Below, in pieces: positions 1-5,341 of a stretch of 5,935 nt of DNA. The notes beneath the pieces were generated by a model. It was given only the letters and a program-made list of their open reading frames with translations, had not been told where the DNA came from and ran no database searches. Each line of letters begins with the position of its first letter. The stretch's first letter is position 1. Made by a program: the position numbers and the translations under genes. Source of the DNA: Methanomassiliicoccaceae archaeon (lineage in GTDB: Archaea > Thermoplasmatota > Thermoplasmata > Methanomassiliicoccales > Methanomethylophilaceae); NCBI GenBank assembly GCA_031254685.1, contig JAIRTZ010000057.1:1-5935 (forward strand), written 5' to 3'.

Positions 1-161
1 ATGCCGACCTTGGAATTCTCTGAGTGCATCATACTCCCTGATTCAACGGTATAGAACGGCGACGCCGTCCCGGCATACACAACGACGCCGATGTACGCGA
101 CACCGAACACCGCCAGCACCGCGACCGCCACAATGATCAGGTTCTTCGTTTCCTTTTTCAC
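1..161 (-). CDS. Archaeal type I signal peptidase (S26B family), N-terminal fragment
   Basis: This would be the membrane-bound endopeptidase that removes signal peptides from exported proteins on the outer face of the membrane. Only the first 53 codons lie in the window; the gene continues past position 1. Visible are a short basic N-terminus (V/M-KKETKN), one hydrophobic membrane helix at about residues 8-31, then TASPFYTVESGSMMHSENS. The SGSM box fits the nucleophile-serine motif of the family, making Ser43 the expected catalytic serine, just outside the membrane helix as usual. The ER/archaeal branch uses His rather than Lys as the base, but that part is missing here. The GTG start at 161-159 was chosen because the hydrophobic frame has no nearby ATG and a TATA-like element lies about 26 nt upstream. 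An ATG at 171-169 is in another frame that gives no recognisable protein. The family call is fairly sure but rests on a fragment. Confidence 0.72.
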   Translation of the reverse strand, partial: MKKETKNLIIVAVAVLAVFGVAYIGVVVYAGTASPFYTVESGSMMHSENSKVG

Positions 162-182
162 GCTGTACCATAGCACAGGAAG

Positions 183-190
183 ATATTAAA
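183..190 (-). promoter_or_regulatory. TATA-like element for the leftward signal peptidase gene
   Basis: Read on the minus strand this is TTTAATAT. Its centre is about 26 nt upstream of the GTG start at 161, the normal archaeal TATA-to-transcription-start distance. Transcription would therefore begin at or next to the start codon, giving a leaderless mRNA. This fits the absence of a Shine-Dalgarno sequence before the GTG. The assignment comes from sequence and spacing only. Confidence 0.5.
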
Positions 191-202
191 CGGCTCGGAA
201 GA

Positions 203-210
203 AACATATA
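203..210 (+). promoter_or_regulatory. TATA-like element for the dCMP deaminase gene
   Basis: The sequence AACATATA, preceded by purine-rich GGAAGA that could act as a BRE, is centred about 26 nt upstream of the ATG at 233. That predicts a transcript starting at the ATG. No Shine-Dalgarno sequence precedes this start, which agrees with leaderless translation. It lies back to back with the leftward promoter at 183-190, so the two pre-initiation complexes would sit on nearly touching DNA. Confidence 0.5.
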
Positions 211-232
211 TCGTCCCGTCATTGGGTGTTGC

Positions 233-691
233 ATGAAGAGGCCGGACAACGATACGTACTTCATGGGGATGGCGCAGCTCATATCCACGAGGTCCACCTG
301 TGTCCGCCGGCAGGTGGGCGCGGTAATAGTAAAAGATAAGCGCGTCCTCACCACAGGATACAACGGGTCCCCGAAGGGGACGATGCACTGCGAGGAATTG
401 GGATGCATACGCGATCAGCAGAACATACCCTCGGGGACACGCCACGAATTATGCCGCGGGGTCCACGCGGAACAGAACGCCGTGATACAGGCGGCGTACT
501 TCGGCATAAGCATCGACGGCGCGACGATCTACACTACCACATACCCATGCTCCATGTGCGCCAAGATCCTGATAAACGCCGGGATCAAAGAGATAATCTA
601 CGCTGAAAGCTACATGGACGACCTGTCGAAAAAACTGTTCGAGGAGACGAAGATTATCGTCAGAAAGTATACGCCGAAAAGCTCTCCGTAA
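233..691 (+). CDS. dCMP deaminase (ComEB-like, zinc-dependent)
   Basis: This cytoplasmic enzyme deaminates dCMP to dUMP, the precursor for thymidylate synthesis. The 152-residue length is normal for the family. The catalytic zinc site is complete: His78-Ala-Glu80 (zinc ligand and proton-shuttling Glu) and Pro105-Cys-Ser-Met-Cys109, giving Cys106 and Cys109. The family stretch GYNGSPKGTMHC at residues 42-53, with Cys58 and the later RHELCRGVHAEQNA segment, separates dCMP deaminases from plain cytidine or tRNA deaminases. Early STCVRRQVGAVIV (residues 21-33) is also typical. The ATG at 233 is the only sensible start: no in-frame upstream alternative exists and a TATA-like element sits 26 nt before it. 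The gene ends 13 bp before the TATA element of the ATP synthase operon, with no obvious T-rich terminator between, so some read-through is possible. No functional link to the ATP synthase is implied. Confidence 0.95.
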   Translation: MKRPDNDTYFMGMAQLISTRSTCVRRQVGAVIVKDKRVLTTGYNGSPKGTMHCEELGCIRDQQNIPSGTRHELCRGVHAEQNAVIQAAYFGISIDGATIYTTTYPCSMCAKILINAGIKEIIYAESYMDDLSKKLFEETKIIVRKYTPKSSP

Positions 692-697
692 ACAAGT

Positions 698-712
698 GTT
701 AAAGTTATAAAA
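698..712 (+). promoter_or_regulatory. BRE/TATA promoter of the ATP synthase operon
   Basis: GTTAAA (698-703) fits the archaeal BRE pattern RNWAAW and is followed after one base by TTATAAAA (705-712), a near-ideal archaeal TATA box. A start point about 25 nt downstream falls near 733-735, leaving a leader of roughly 45 nt before the TTG of subunit H. This is the strongest promoter-like sequence in the window and the natural driver of all genes from 779 onward. The start point is inferred from spacing. Confidence 0.7.
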
Positions 713-715
713 AGG

Positions 716-726
716 GTAATGATTAC
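716..726. promoter_or_regulatory. Short dyad GTAAT-G-ATTAC between TATA box and start point
   Basis: A perfect 5-bp inverted repeat around one central base lies between the TATA box (705-712) and the predicted start point (about 733-735). Repressors bound in this interval commonly block archaeal initiation, so it is a candidate operator. It is short enough to arise by chance and no regulator is known from this window. Confidence 0.25.
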
Positions 727-741
727 GCTTAAGTAGGAACA

Positions 742-765
742 GTGCTATCGGGTTCCCAATAGTGC
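742..765 (+). promoter_or_regulatory. Imperfect hairpin in the leader of the ATP synthase operon
   Basis: GTGCTATCGG (742-751) can pair with CCAATAGTGC (756-765) around the loop GTTC. There are seven Watson-Crick pairs, two G-U wobbles and one C-A mismatch. The hairpin begins just after the predicted start point and ends 13 nt before the TTG start of subunit H. The same stretch also contains an imperfect direct repeat: AGTGC-TATCGGGTT at 741-754 and AGTGC-CGGGGTT at 761-772. No U-run follows, so it is not a terminator. A role in transcript stability or in limiting translation of the first gene is inference. Confidence 0.35.
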
Positions 766-778
766 CGGGGTTAATAAC

Positions 779-1111
779 TTGAGCCGAACTGACATACTTA
801 TCGAAATAAAGAAAGCCGAGGCAGACGCGAAGGCCGAGATAGAAGCGGCCGAGGCGGACAAGAGAACGGCGATAGCAAACGCCCGCAGGGATTCCATCAC
901 CCGGATACAGGACGCAGAGGTCAAGGCGCGCAGCGCCTCCGAAGCGGCGATATCCAAAGAAAAGGTGAAGGCCGCCGCAAAACGCGAGGAACTTCTCAGC
1001 GGCGGGAACGCCGAGGCAAAGAAGCTTGACGGGTCCGCGGACGGCAGGATGCCCAAGGTAAAAGATTTCCTGAATAAAGAAGTTGAGAGGACCTTAAATG
1101 TTACTTCCTGA
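779..1111 (+). CDS. atpH: A-type ATP synthase subunit H (peripheral stalk)
   Basis: Subunit H (AhaH) pairs with subunit E as a long coiled coil to make the peripheral stalk that holds A1 still against the rotor. The 110-residue protein is almost wholly charged and alanine-rich. It opens SRTDILIEIKKAEADAKAEI, typical of the family, with heptad-like coiled coil from about residue 5 to 75 and a less regular tail ending in the usual amphipathic segment (VKDFLNKEVERTL). It has no membrane segment. The start is a TTG at 779: reading back in frame to a TAG at 734-736 there is no ATG or GTG, and the family N-terminus fits TTG. Only a weak Shine-Dalgarno-like CGGGG (766-770) precedes it. Its 3' end overlaps the subunit I gene by 14 nt. 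Sequence drift is high in this subunit, so the call rests on composition, length and operon position together. Confidence 0.88.
   Translation: MSRTDILIEIKKAEADAKAEIEAAEADKRTAIANARRDSITRIQDAEVKARSASEAAISKEKVKAAAKREELLSGGNAEAKKLDGSADGRMPKVKDFLNKEVERTLNVTS
1085..1091 (+). promoter_or_regulatory. Ribosome binding site deciding the start of subunit I
   Basis: GAGAGGA lies inside the end of the subunit H gene, 6 nt before the ATG at 1098. The next in-frame ATG, at 1116 (codon 7), has no such sequence in front of it. The earlier start is therefore preferred, which also restores the family-typical MLLPEPM beginning. Confidence 0.65.
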
Positions 1112-3161
1112 GCCGATGAGCAGGATCGTGATCGCCGGCAGCAAATCGAACCTCGATGAGGCGATCGACGCACTGTACGGGCTCAAGATGATCCATCTGA
1201 TTGATCACACCGTCGGTTCCGATGAAGGGTTCTCGATAGGCGCCCCGCGCCCGTACGTCGGCAAGACGTCGGAGAGGCTGCTGTCCCTGAGGGCAGTGGA
1301 GAAAGAACTCGGAATAAACTTCGACAGCGAGAACGATGAGGAGATGTCCGTCGGGGAGGTCCGCGCAAAGATCTCGTCCAACAGCGTGGAGGCCATCGGC
1401 GGCGAGGTGTTCAAGGTCCTCGACAGGCGGAACGCGGTTGCCCAGAAGATGGCCGAGGAGACAGCGAGAAGGGACGACCTGAGGAAGATCTCGGGAATTC
1501 CCGTTGATCTTGAGTTATACAGAGGCTACGATTCCCTGGCGGTCGCCGTCGGATCCGTGAAGGCGGACCCGTCCGCGGCATTGGCCGGCATAGATTCCGA
1601 GCTGTTCATGTCAGGCGGCGAGACCAAAAAGGAGAGCAACCGGGTGATAGCGCTGTTCGTGAAGAAAGCGGACAAGGAGGCCGCGCTGCGCCTTCTTGCG
1701 GATTTTGAATTTTCAGAGATCGCCGTACCGGCGGGCACTGGCCCGGCGGCGGCCGCGGCGGCCGAGTCCGAAACGAAGATCGCCTCGATGAAGGCGGAGG
1801 TGGACGAGGCGGAGAAAGAGCTCGCGGCGCTCAAGGAGAAGCACGGTACGGACATCATCGCATTGGACGAGGAACTTTCGATCGAGGAGCGCAAGGGAAG
1901 CACCCCGCTGCGCATCGCAACATCCGAGTACTCGTTCATTATAGACGCGTGGGTGCCGACCGCAAAGGTCGCCGCCGTCCTTTCCGGGATGGACAAGGCG
2001 ATGGGCGGCAAGATATTCGTGGAGTCGCAGGAGGACCGCTCAAGGAGCCTCCATGACGTGGAGCACGCGGAGCCGAGGTTCAAGGAGACGCCGACAAAGA
2101 TGAAGAACGGGGCGTACGCGACGAACTTCGAGTATCCGGTCAAATTACTGTCGCCCCCCAAATACCACGAGATCGACCCGACGATAATATTAAGCATATT
2201 CTTCCCGCTGTTCTTCGGGTTCATGGTCGGCGATATCGGTTATGCGATACCGTTCATGATCCTGGGCGCATACGGGCTGAAGACCGCCAAGAGCAAGGAT
2301 TTCAAGGCCATCGCCACGATCCTGTTCTTCGGAGGCCTATGGGCGTTCGTTTTCGGGTTCTTCTTCTATGCGGAGATGTTCGGGATGCACTTCATAGGCG
2401 CGGCCGGAGCCGACGGCATAACCGTCGACGGGACCGCGGTCACATGGCAGTCGCTGCTCGGCGTGACGTTCCCCGACTGGTTCAGCGGGATATTCCCCGA
2501 TGACGGGCACGGCATCAGCAAGCTTCACGCGGTGACGTTCCTGCTGAAGATCAGCATTTACATAGGTATCATACACATCCTCATCGGATACATCGTGGGC
2601 TTCATCAACGTCAAGATGCAGCACGGGTTCAAGGAGGCCTTCTTCGAGAAGGGCGGGTGGATGCTGTCGTTCCTCGGTGTCGTGGCGTTATGCTGGGGAA
2701 TGACGGAGATACTGATATTCGAGAACGGTTTCGAGGGCATGGTCCTGATAATGTTCATTGTCGGTATCGCCCTGATCGTCGCGGGCGCCGCGACGACGAT
2801 GAAGAAGGAGGGCGGGGCGGCCATCATGGAGCTCCCCGGCCTTATGGGCAACATCCTTTCGTACGCCCGTCTCACCGCCATCGGCATGTCCAAGGCGGGA
2901 ATGGCGCTGGCGTTCAATTATCTGGGCCTCGTGATGTTCGCGACCGAGGTCGGAGGGGTGATGGGCATAGTCTGCGGTGCTTTGATACTGATAGTCGGGC
3001 ACCTGATGATATTTACGTTAGCCATCCTGTCCGCGGGTCTGCACTCGTTAAGATTGCAGTACGTGGAGATGATGTCAAAGTTCTTCGGAGGCGGCGGTAA
3101 AGAGTACGAGCCGCTCGAGATCAAACGCAAAAACACAAAAATCGTAGAAACAGAGGTATAA
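1098..3161 (+). CDS. atpI: A-type ATP synthase subunit I (a subunit, membrane stator)
   Basis: Subunit I (AhaI, homologue of V-ATPase subunit a) supplies the two half-channels that carry the coupling ion to and from the c ring. The 687-residue length is normal. Residues 1 to about 350 form the cytoplasmic arm, with a coiled coil near 222-262 that follows an alanine run and binds the peripheral stalks. From Asp360 on there are about eight membrane helices (roughly 361-377, 380-396, 402-428, 476-503, 521-541, 546-567, 586-614 and 618-655). The conserved FFGFMVGDIGY stretch opens the membrane part. Arg591 in ILSYARLTAIGMSKAG is the expected essential channel arginine (equivalent to yeast Vph1 Arg735). 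Arg652 in HSLRLQYVE matches the second conserved arginine. The tail KFFGGGGKEYEPLE is the family ending. The start overlaps subunit H by 14 nt and the stop is 2 nt before subunit K, so translation is probably coupled. Confidence 0.97.
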   Translation: MLLPEPMSRIVIAGSKSNLDEAIDALYGLKMIHLIDHTVGSDEGFSIGAPRPYVGKTSERLLSLRAVEKELGINFDSENDEEMSVGEVRAKISSNSVEAIGGEVFKVLDRRNAVAQKMAEETARRDDLRKISGIPVDLELYRGYDSLAVAVGSVKADPSAALAGIDSELFMSGGETKKESNRVIALFVKKADKEAALRLLADFEFSEIAVPAGTGPAAAAAAESETKIASMKAEVDEAEKELAALKEKHGTDIIALDEELSIEERKGSTPLRIATSEYSFIIDAWVPTAKVAAVLSGMDKAMGGKIFVESQEDRSRSLHDVEHAEPRFKETPTKMKNGAYATNFEYPVKLLSPPKYHEIDPTIILSIFFPLFFGFMVGDIGYAIPFMILGAYGLKTAKSKDFKAIATILFFGGLWAFVFGFFFYAEMFGMHFIGAAGADGITVDGTAVTWQSLLGVTFPDWFSGIFPDDGHGISKLHAVTFLLKISIYIGIIHILIGYIVGFINVKMQHGFKEAFFEKGGWMLSFLGVVALCWGMTEILIFENGFEGMVLIMFIVGIALIVAGAATTMKKEGGAAIMELPGLMGNILSYARLTAIGMSKAGMALAFNYLGLVMFATEVGGVMGIVCGALILIVGHLMIFTLAILSAGLHSLRLQYVEMMSKFFGGGGKEYEPLEIKRKNTKIVETEV
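3152..3157 (+). promoter_or_regulatory. Ribosome binding site of subunit K
   Basis: AGAGGT overlaps the last sense codons of subunit I and sits 6 nt before the ATG at 3164. It is among the best Shine-Dalgarno matches in the window. This is fitting because the c subunit is needed in many more copies than its neighbours. Confidence 0.6.
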
Positions 3162-3163
3162 AA

Positions 3164-3400
3164 ATGGTAGATGTAGGAGTAGGAATGATAGCAGTTGGTG
3201 CGGGCTTGGCCGTCGGCCTCGCAGGCATCGGCACAGGTCTTGGACAACAGGACGTGGGTGCCGCAGCGGTCGGTGCGATCACGGAGGACATGAGCCTCTT
3301 TGGTAAATGTATTGTGCTGATCGTCTTGCCTGAGACGATCGTCATCTTCGGATTGGTCGTTGCTATCCTTTGTATGTTCGTGTTACCGGGTATGGCTTAA
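3164..3400 (+). CDS. atpK: A-type ATP synthase subunit K (c subunit, rotor ring)
   Basis: This small membrane protein (AhaK, c or proteolipid subunit) forms the rotating ring that binds the translocated ion. It is 78 residues long with a single two-helix hairpin: helix 1 at about 5-38, a short polar loop, helix 2 at about 46-74. The ion-binding carboxylate is Glu57 in LPETIVIFGLVVAIL. GIGTGLGQ (21-28) lines up with the GIGPGVGQ segment of sodium-type F-ATPase c subunits, so Gln28 matches their ligand glutamine, and Thr58 follows Glu57 where those proteins have Ser/Thr. The tyrosine usually found four residues later is Phe62 here. Duplicated or multi-hairpin c subunits of some other methanogens are not seen. 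Codons ending in T or A are commoner than in the neighbouring I gene, possibly reflecting high expression. The gene lies 2 nt after subunit I and 15 nt before subunit E. Confidence 0.97.
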   Translation: MVDVGVGMIAVGAGLAVGLAGIGTGLGQQDVGAAAVGAITEDMSLFGKCIVLIVLPETIVIFGLVVAILCMFVLPGMA

Positions 3401-3415
3401 AACAGGGGCCGTCTC

Positions 3416-3973
3416 ATGGCATTGGACAACGTAACGAAGGGCATCAAGGATTCCGCGAAGGCATCAGTCGAAGCCATAGAGGCAGAGAGGGATGCGGAGG
3501 TCGCAAAGATAACGGCCGAAGCGGACGCCGTGATATCCGACATGAAAGCAAAAGAGGACAAGAAGCTCAAAGAGGCAATTGAGCAACTCGGTCGCCAGGT
3601 GACCTCGAGCGCCGAGCTCGAGAGCAAGAAGATCGTCCTCTCCAAAAAGAGGGAGATACTGGAAAAGGCCTTCGCCGAATCGCTCGCGTCACTGGAGTCC
3701 GCACCCGCGGCCGCCAGGAAGAAGCAGTACAAGCAGATGGTCGACGCCGCGAAAAAGGTGATCGACGATCCGAAAGCGTATTGCTCCAAGGACGAGGAAC
3801 TGACGGCATCGGACATCGGTGTCTCCAAACTGGAGAAGATCGGCGGCATCACGGGCGGGCTGATCCTTGAGAGCAAGGACGGCACGATACGGGTGGACAT
3901 GCAGTACAGGACGATACTTCAGACGGTCTGGGACCGTGAGATGAAAGGATTGTCTGATATCCTCTTTGGGTGA
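3416..3973 (+). CDS. atpE: A-type ATP synthase subunit E (peripheral stalk)
   Basis: Subunit E (AhaE) pairs with H in the peripheral stalks; its C-terminal globular head binds the top of the A3B3 head. The 185-residue length is usual. Residues about 5-105 are a charged, alanine-rich coiled coil. The C-terminal domain (about 107-185) ends with the family signature GGLILESKDGTIRVDMQYRT starting at residue 147. The ATG at 3416 is preceded by AGGGG (3404-3408), 7 nt away, a moderate Shine-Dalgarno match. The gap after subunit K is 15 bp, the longest inside the operon. Its stop codon is part of the ribosome binding site for subunit C. The family call is firm because of the C-terminal signature and the position between K and C. 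Confidence 0.95.
   Translation: MALDNVTKGIKDSAKASVEAIEAERDAEVAKITAEADAVISDMKAKEDKKLKEAIEQLGRQVTSSAELESKKIVLSKKREILEKAFAESLASLESAPAAARKKQYKQMVDAAKKVIDDPKAYCSKDEELTASDIGVSKLEKIGGITGGLILESKDGTIRVDMQYRTILQTVWDREMKGLSDILFG
3968..3973 (+). promoter_or_regulatory. Ribosome binding site deciding the start of subunit C
   Basis: GGGTGA resembles the GGTGA core complementary to the 3' end of archaeal 16S rRNA. It ends 4 nt before the ATG at 3978 and includes the stop codon of subunit E. This favours the ATG at 3978 over an in-frame TTG at 3966, which would add four residues and bring its own overlap with E. Confidence 0.55.
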
Positions 3974-3977
3974 GTTC

Positions 3978-5036
3978 ATGTTCGGGCGCAAGGGATCAAA
4001 GACAGGCAACTATGCATTCGCATCAGCGAAGGTCAAAGCCAAGAAAGCATCGCTCATGGGCGACGAGGCCTATGCGAAGATGCTTATGATGAGCTTGCCT
4101 GAGATATCCCGCTTCATAGCGGAATCGGGATATCAGAAAGAGATGGAGGAGCTTGCCGGGAGGATCGGAGGCATCGATCTGATCGAGCACGCGACATACA
4201 GGAACATGGCAAGGACGTTCAGCGAGATACTTCACGTGATGCAGGGCGAGCTCCAGTACATGGTCTCCTCGTATCTTACCAAGTGGGACCTGTGGAATCT
4301 TAAAGTGATACTCCGCGGGAAAACATACGGCATAGATACGGAAGAGATCAAGGAGGACCTCGTCCCGGCGGGCAAGCTGGACGAGGAGATGCTCGACCGG
4401 CTGATATCGCTGGAATCCGACAAGGAGGTACTTGCCGAATTCAGTAAGATGAAGCATCTTGAGATACCGCCGGAGGTCATGAACGCATACAAGGCGGACG
4501 GCCACCTGCGGAGCGTCGAGGACTATCTTGACAAACTGTATTACAAGAAGCTCCTTCAGAGCATAGACCCGTCGTCGAGACCCACGCGCATATTCCAGGA
4601 TTACGTCAGGAAGGAGATCGATGTGGTCAACCTTGAGACGATACTTATCCTGAAGATGGAAGGCATCCGGGGCGAGGACGTAATGGAATACGTCATCCCC
4701 GGAGGAAAGCAGATAGACAAAAAGCTGGCCACACAGCTTGCCACCGCCGAATCAGTTTCTGCGGCGGCGAATGATTTGGCGCAACTCGATTTCTACGAAG
4801 ACATCAAAGAGGCGCTGGACGCGGGAACCGGATCGCTCAAAGATCTCGTGGCCGGTATGAACAGATATCATATGAGGCAGGCAAAGAAGTTCTCACACCT
4901 CTACCCGCTGTCGGTTATCCCGGTACTTGACTACATGATCAACAAAACGAATGAGGTCAATAACATCAGGGTAATAGCAAGAGGCATAGAGAGCGGAATT
5001 GACAGGGAAACTATCAAAGGACTACTGGTGATCTGA
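3978..5036 (+). CDS. atpC: A-type ATP synthase subunit C (central stalk, d-like)
   Basis: Subunit C (AhaC, homologue of V-ATPase subunit d) is the funnel-shaped cap that sits on the c ring and couples it to the D/F shaft. From the ATG at 3978 the protein has 352 residues, in the usual range. It is soluble and almost all helical, beginning FGRKGSKTGNYAFASAKVKAKKASL, where the NYAFASAKVKAKK segment is typical of the family's first helix. Later family-like stretches are LPEISRFIAESGYQKEM and, near the C-terminus, YPLSVIPVLDYMINKTNEVNNIRVIARGIE, a well-conserved segment. An in-frame TTG at 3966 would add MGEF; it is less likely because a better ribosome binding site serves 3978. The stop codon overlaps the ATG of subunit F by one base (TGATG), which indicates coupled translation. 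Confidence 0.94.
   Translation: MFGRKGSKTGNYAFASAKVKAKKASLMGDEAYAKMLMMSLPEISRFIAESGYQKEMEELAGRIGGIDLIEHATYRNMARTFSEILHVMQGELQYMVSSYLTKWDLWNLKVILRGKTYGIDTEEIKEDLVPAGKLDEEMLDRLISLESDKEVLAEFSKMKHLEIPPEVMNAYKADGHLRSVEDYLDKLYYKKLLQSIDPSSRPTRIFQDYVRKEIDVVNLETILILKMEGIRGEDVMEYVIPGGKQIDKKLATQLATAESVSAAANDLAQLDFYEDIKEALDAGTGSLKDLVAGMNRYHMRQAKKFSHLYPLSVIPVLDYMINKTNEVNNIRVIARGIESGIDRETIKGLLVI
5027..5032 (+). promoter_or_regulatory. Ribosome binding site of subunit F
   Basis: GGTGAT at the end of the subunit C gene is a perfect match to part of the archaeal Shine-Dalgarno consensus and ends 3 nt before the ATG at 5036. The spacing is short, and the TGATG overlap suggests that ribosomes finishing subunit C also re-initiate here. 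Confidence 0.5.
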
Positions 5037-5341
5037 TGGAGATAGCAGTTATAGGAAGCGAAGAATTTGTTCTCGGATTCAGGCTGGCGGGGCTCAGAAG
5101 GGTGTTCGTCGCAACTTCCGAGAATTACGAGAAGAAGATGCTGGAAGCGATGTCCTCCGAGACGGTGGGCATACTTGCGGTGGACTCGAAGGACCTCCAG
5201 CTGCTGCAGCCGCAGATGAAACAAAAGGTGCTGGACTCGATCCAGCCCGTTGTCGTGCCGGTGGGCAAGGACGACAGTGACCTTCGTGAGAAAGTGAAAA
5301 GAGCGATTGGCGTTGATTTATACAAAACAGAGGATGATTAA
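5036..5341 (+). CDS. atpF: A-type ATP synthase subunit F (central stalk)
   Basis: Subunit F (AhaF) binds subunit D in the central rotor shaft and modulates ATPase activity. The 101-residue length is normal. It starts MEIAVIGSEEFVLGFRLAG, the family's first strand and loop of a Rossmann-like fold, and continues with GILAVDSKDLQLLQ and QPVVVPVG strands. It ends with the typical C-terminal helix motif KRAIGVDLYK. The gene starts on the last base of the subunit C stop codon and ends directly before the ATG of subunit A, with no spacer. No unusual residues are apparent. Confidence 0.96.
   Translation: MEIAVIGSEEFVLGFRLAGLRRVFVATSENYEKKMLEAMSSETVGILAVDSKDLQLLQPQMKQKVLDSIQPVVVPVGKDDSDLREKVKRAIGVDLYKTEDD
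5329..5338 (+). promoter_or_regulatory. Ribosome binding site of subunit A
   Basis: AGAGGATGAT lies inside the final codons of subunit F; its GAGG core is 8 nt before the ATG at 5342. It is a one-base-off version of the GGAGGTGAT consensus and confirms the start of subunit A immediately after the F stop codon. Confidence 0.55.

Noticed and set aside
692..740. Possible transcription terminator after the dCMP deaminase gene
   Set aside because: No T-rich run or stable hairpin follows the stop codon before the next promoter, so there is nothing to support a terminator call.
1738..1772. GC-rich alanine codon run (GCG/GCC) in subunit I, as a repeat or frameshift-prone site
   Set aside because: It encodes a short poly-alanine linker before the coiled coil, the frame continues correctly on both sides, and the run is too short and varied to call a true repeat.
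1526..2224. A 232-codon open frame on the minus strand inside subunit I
   Set aside because: It is a serine- and alanine-rich shadow of the GC-rich subunit I gene, with no recognisable motif, and it lies fully opposite a firmly identified conserved protein.
2657..3100. A 147-codon plus-strand frame inside subunit I
   Set aside because: It is rich in Arg, Gly and Asp, as expected from out-of-frame reading of GC-rich DNA, and overlaps the essential Arg591 and Arg652 region of subunit I.
3157..3164. TATA-like TATAAAAA just before subunit K, as a private promoter
   Set aside because: A start point about 25 nt downstream would fall inside the K coding region, so it could not give a full-length c subunit. 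The bases are explained by a stop codon plus an A-rich spacer after the ribosome binding site.
3397..4505. Long minus-strand open frames opposite subunits E and C
   Set aside because: They mirror the codon pattern of the coiled-coil and helical genes on the plus strand, have no plausible start signals and resemble no family I know.
5317..5324. TATA-like TTTATACA upstream of subunit A, as an internal promoter
   Set aside because: The centre is only about 21 nt from the ATG, shorter than the usual spacing, and the bases encode the conserved Asp-Leu-Tyr-Lys motif of subunit F. Coincidence is the simpler reading.
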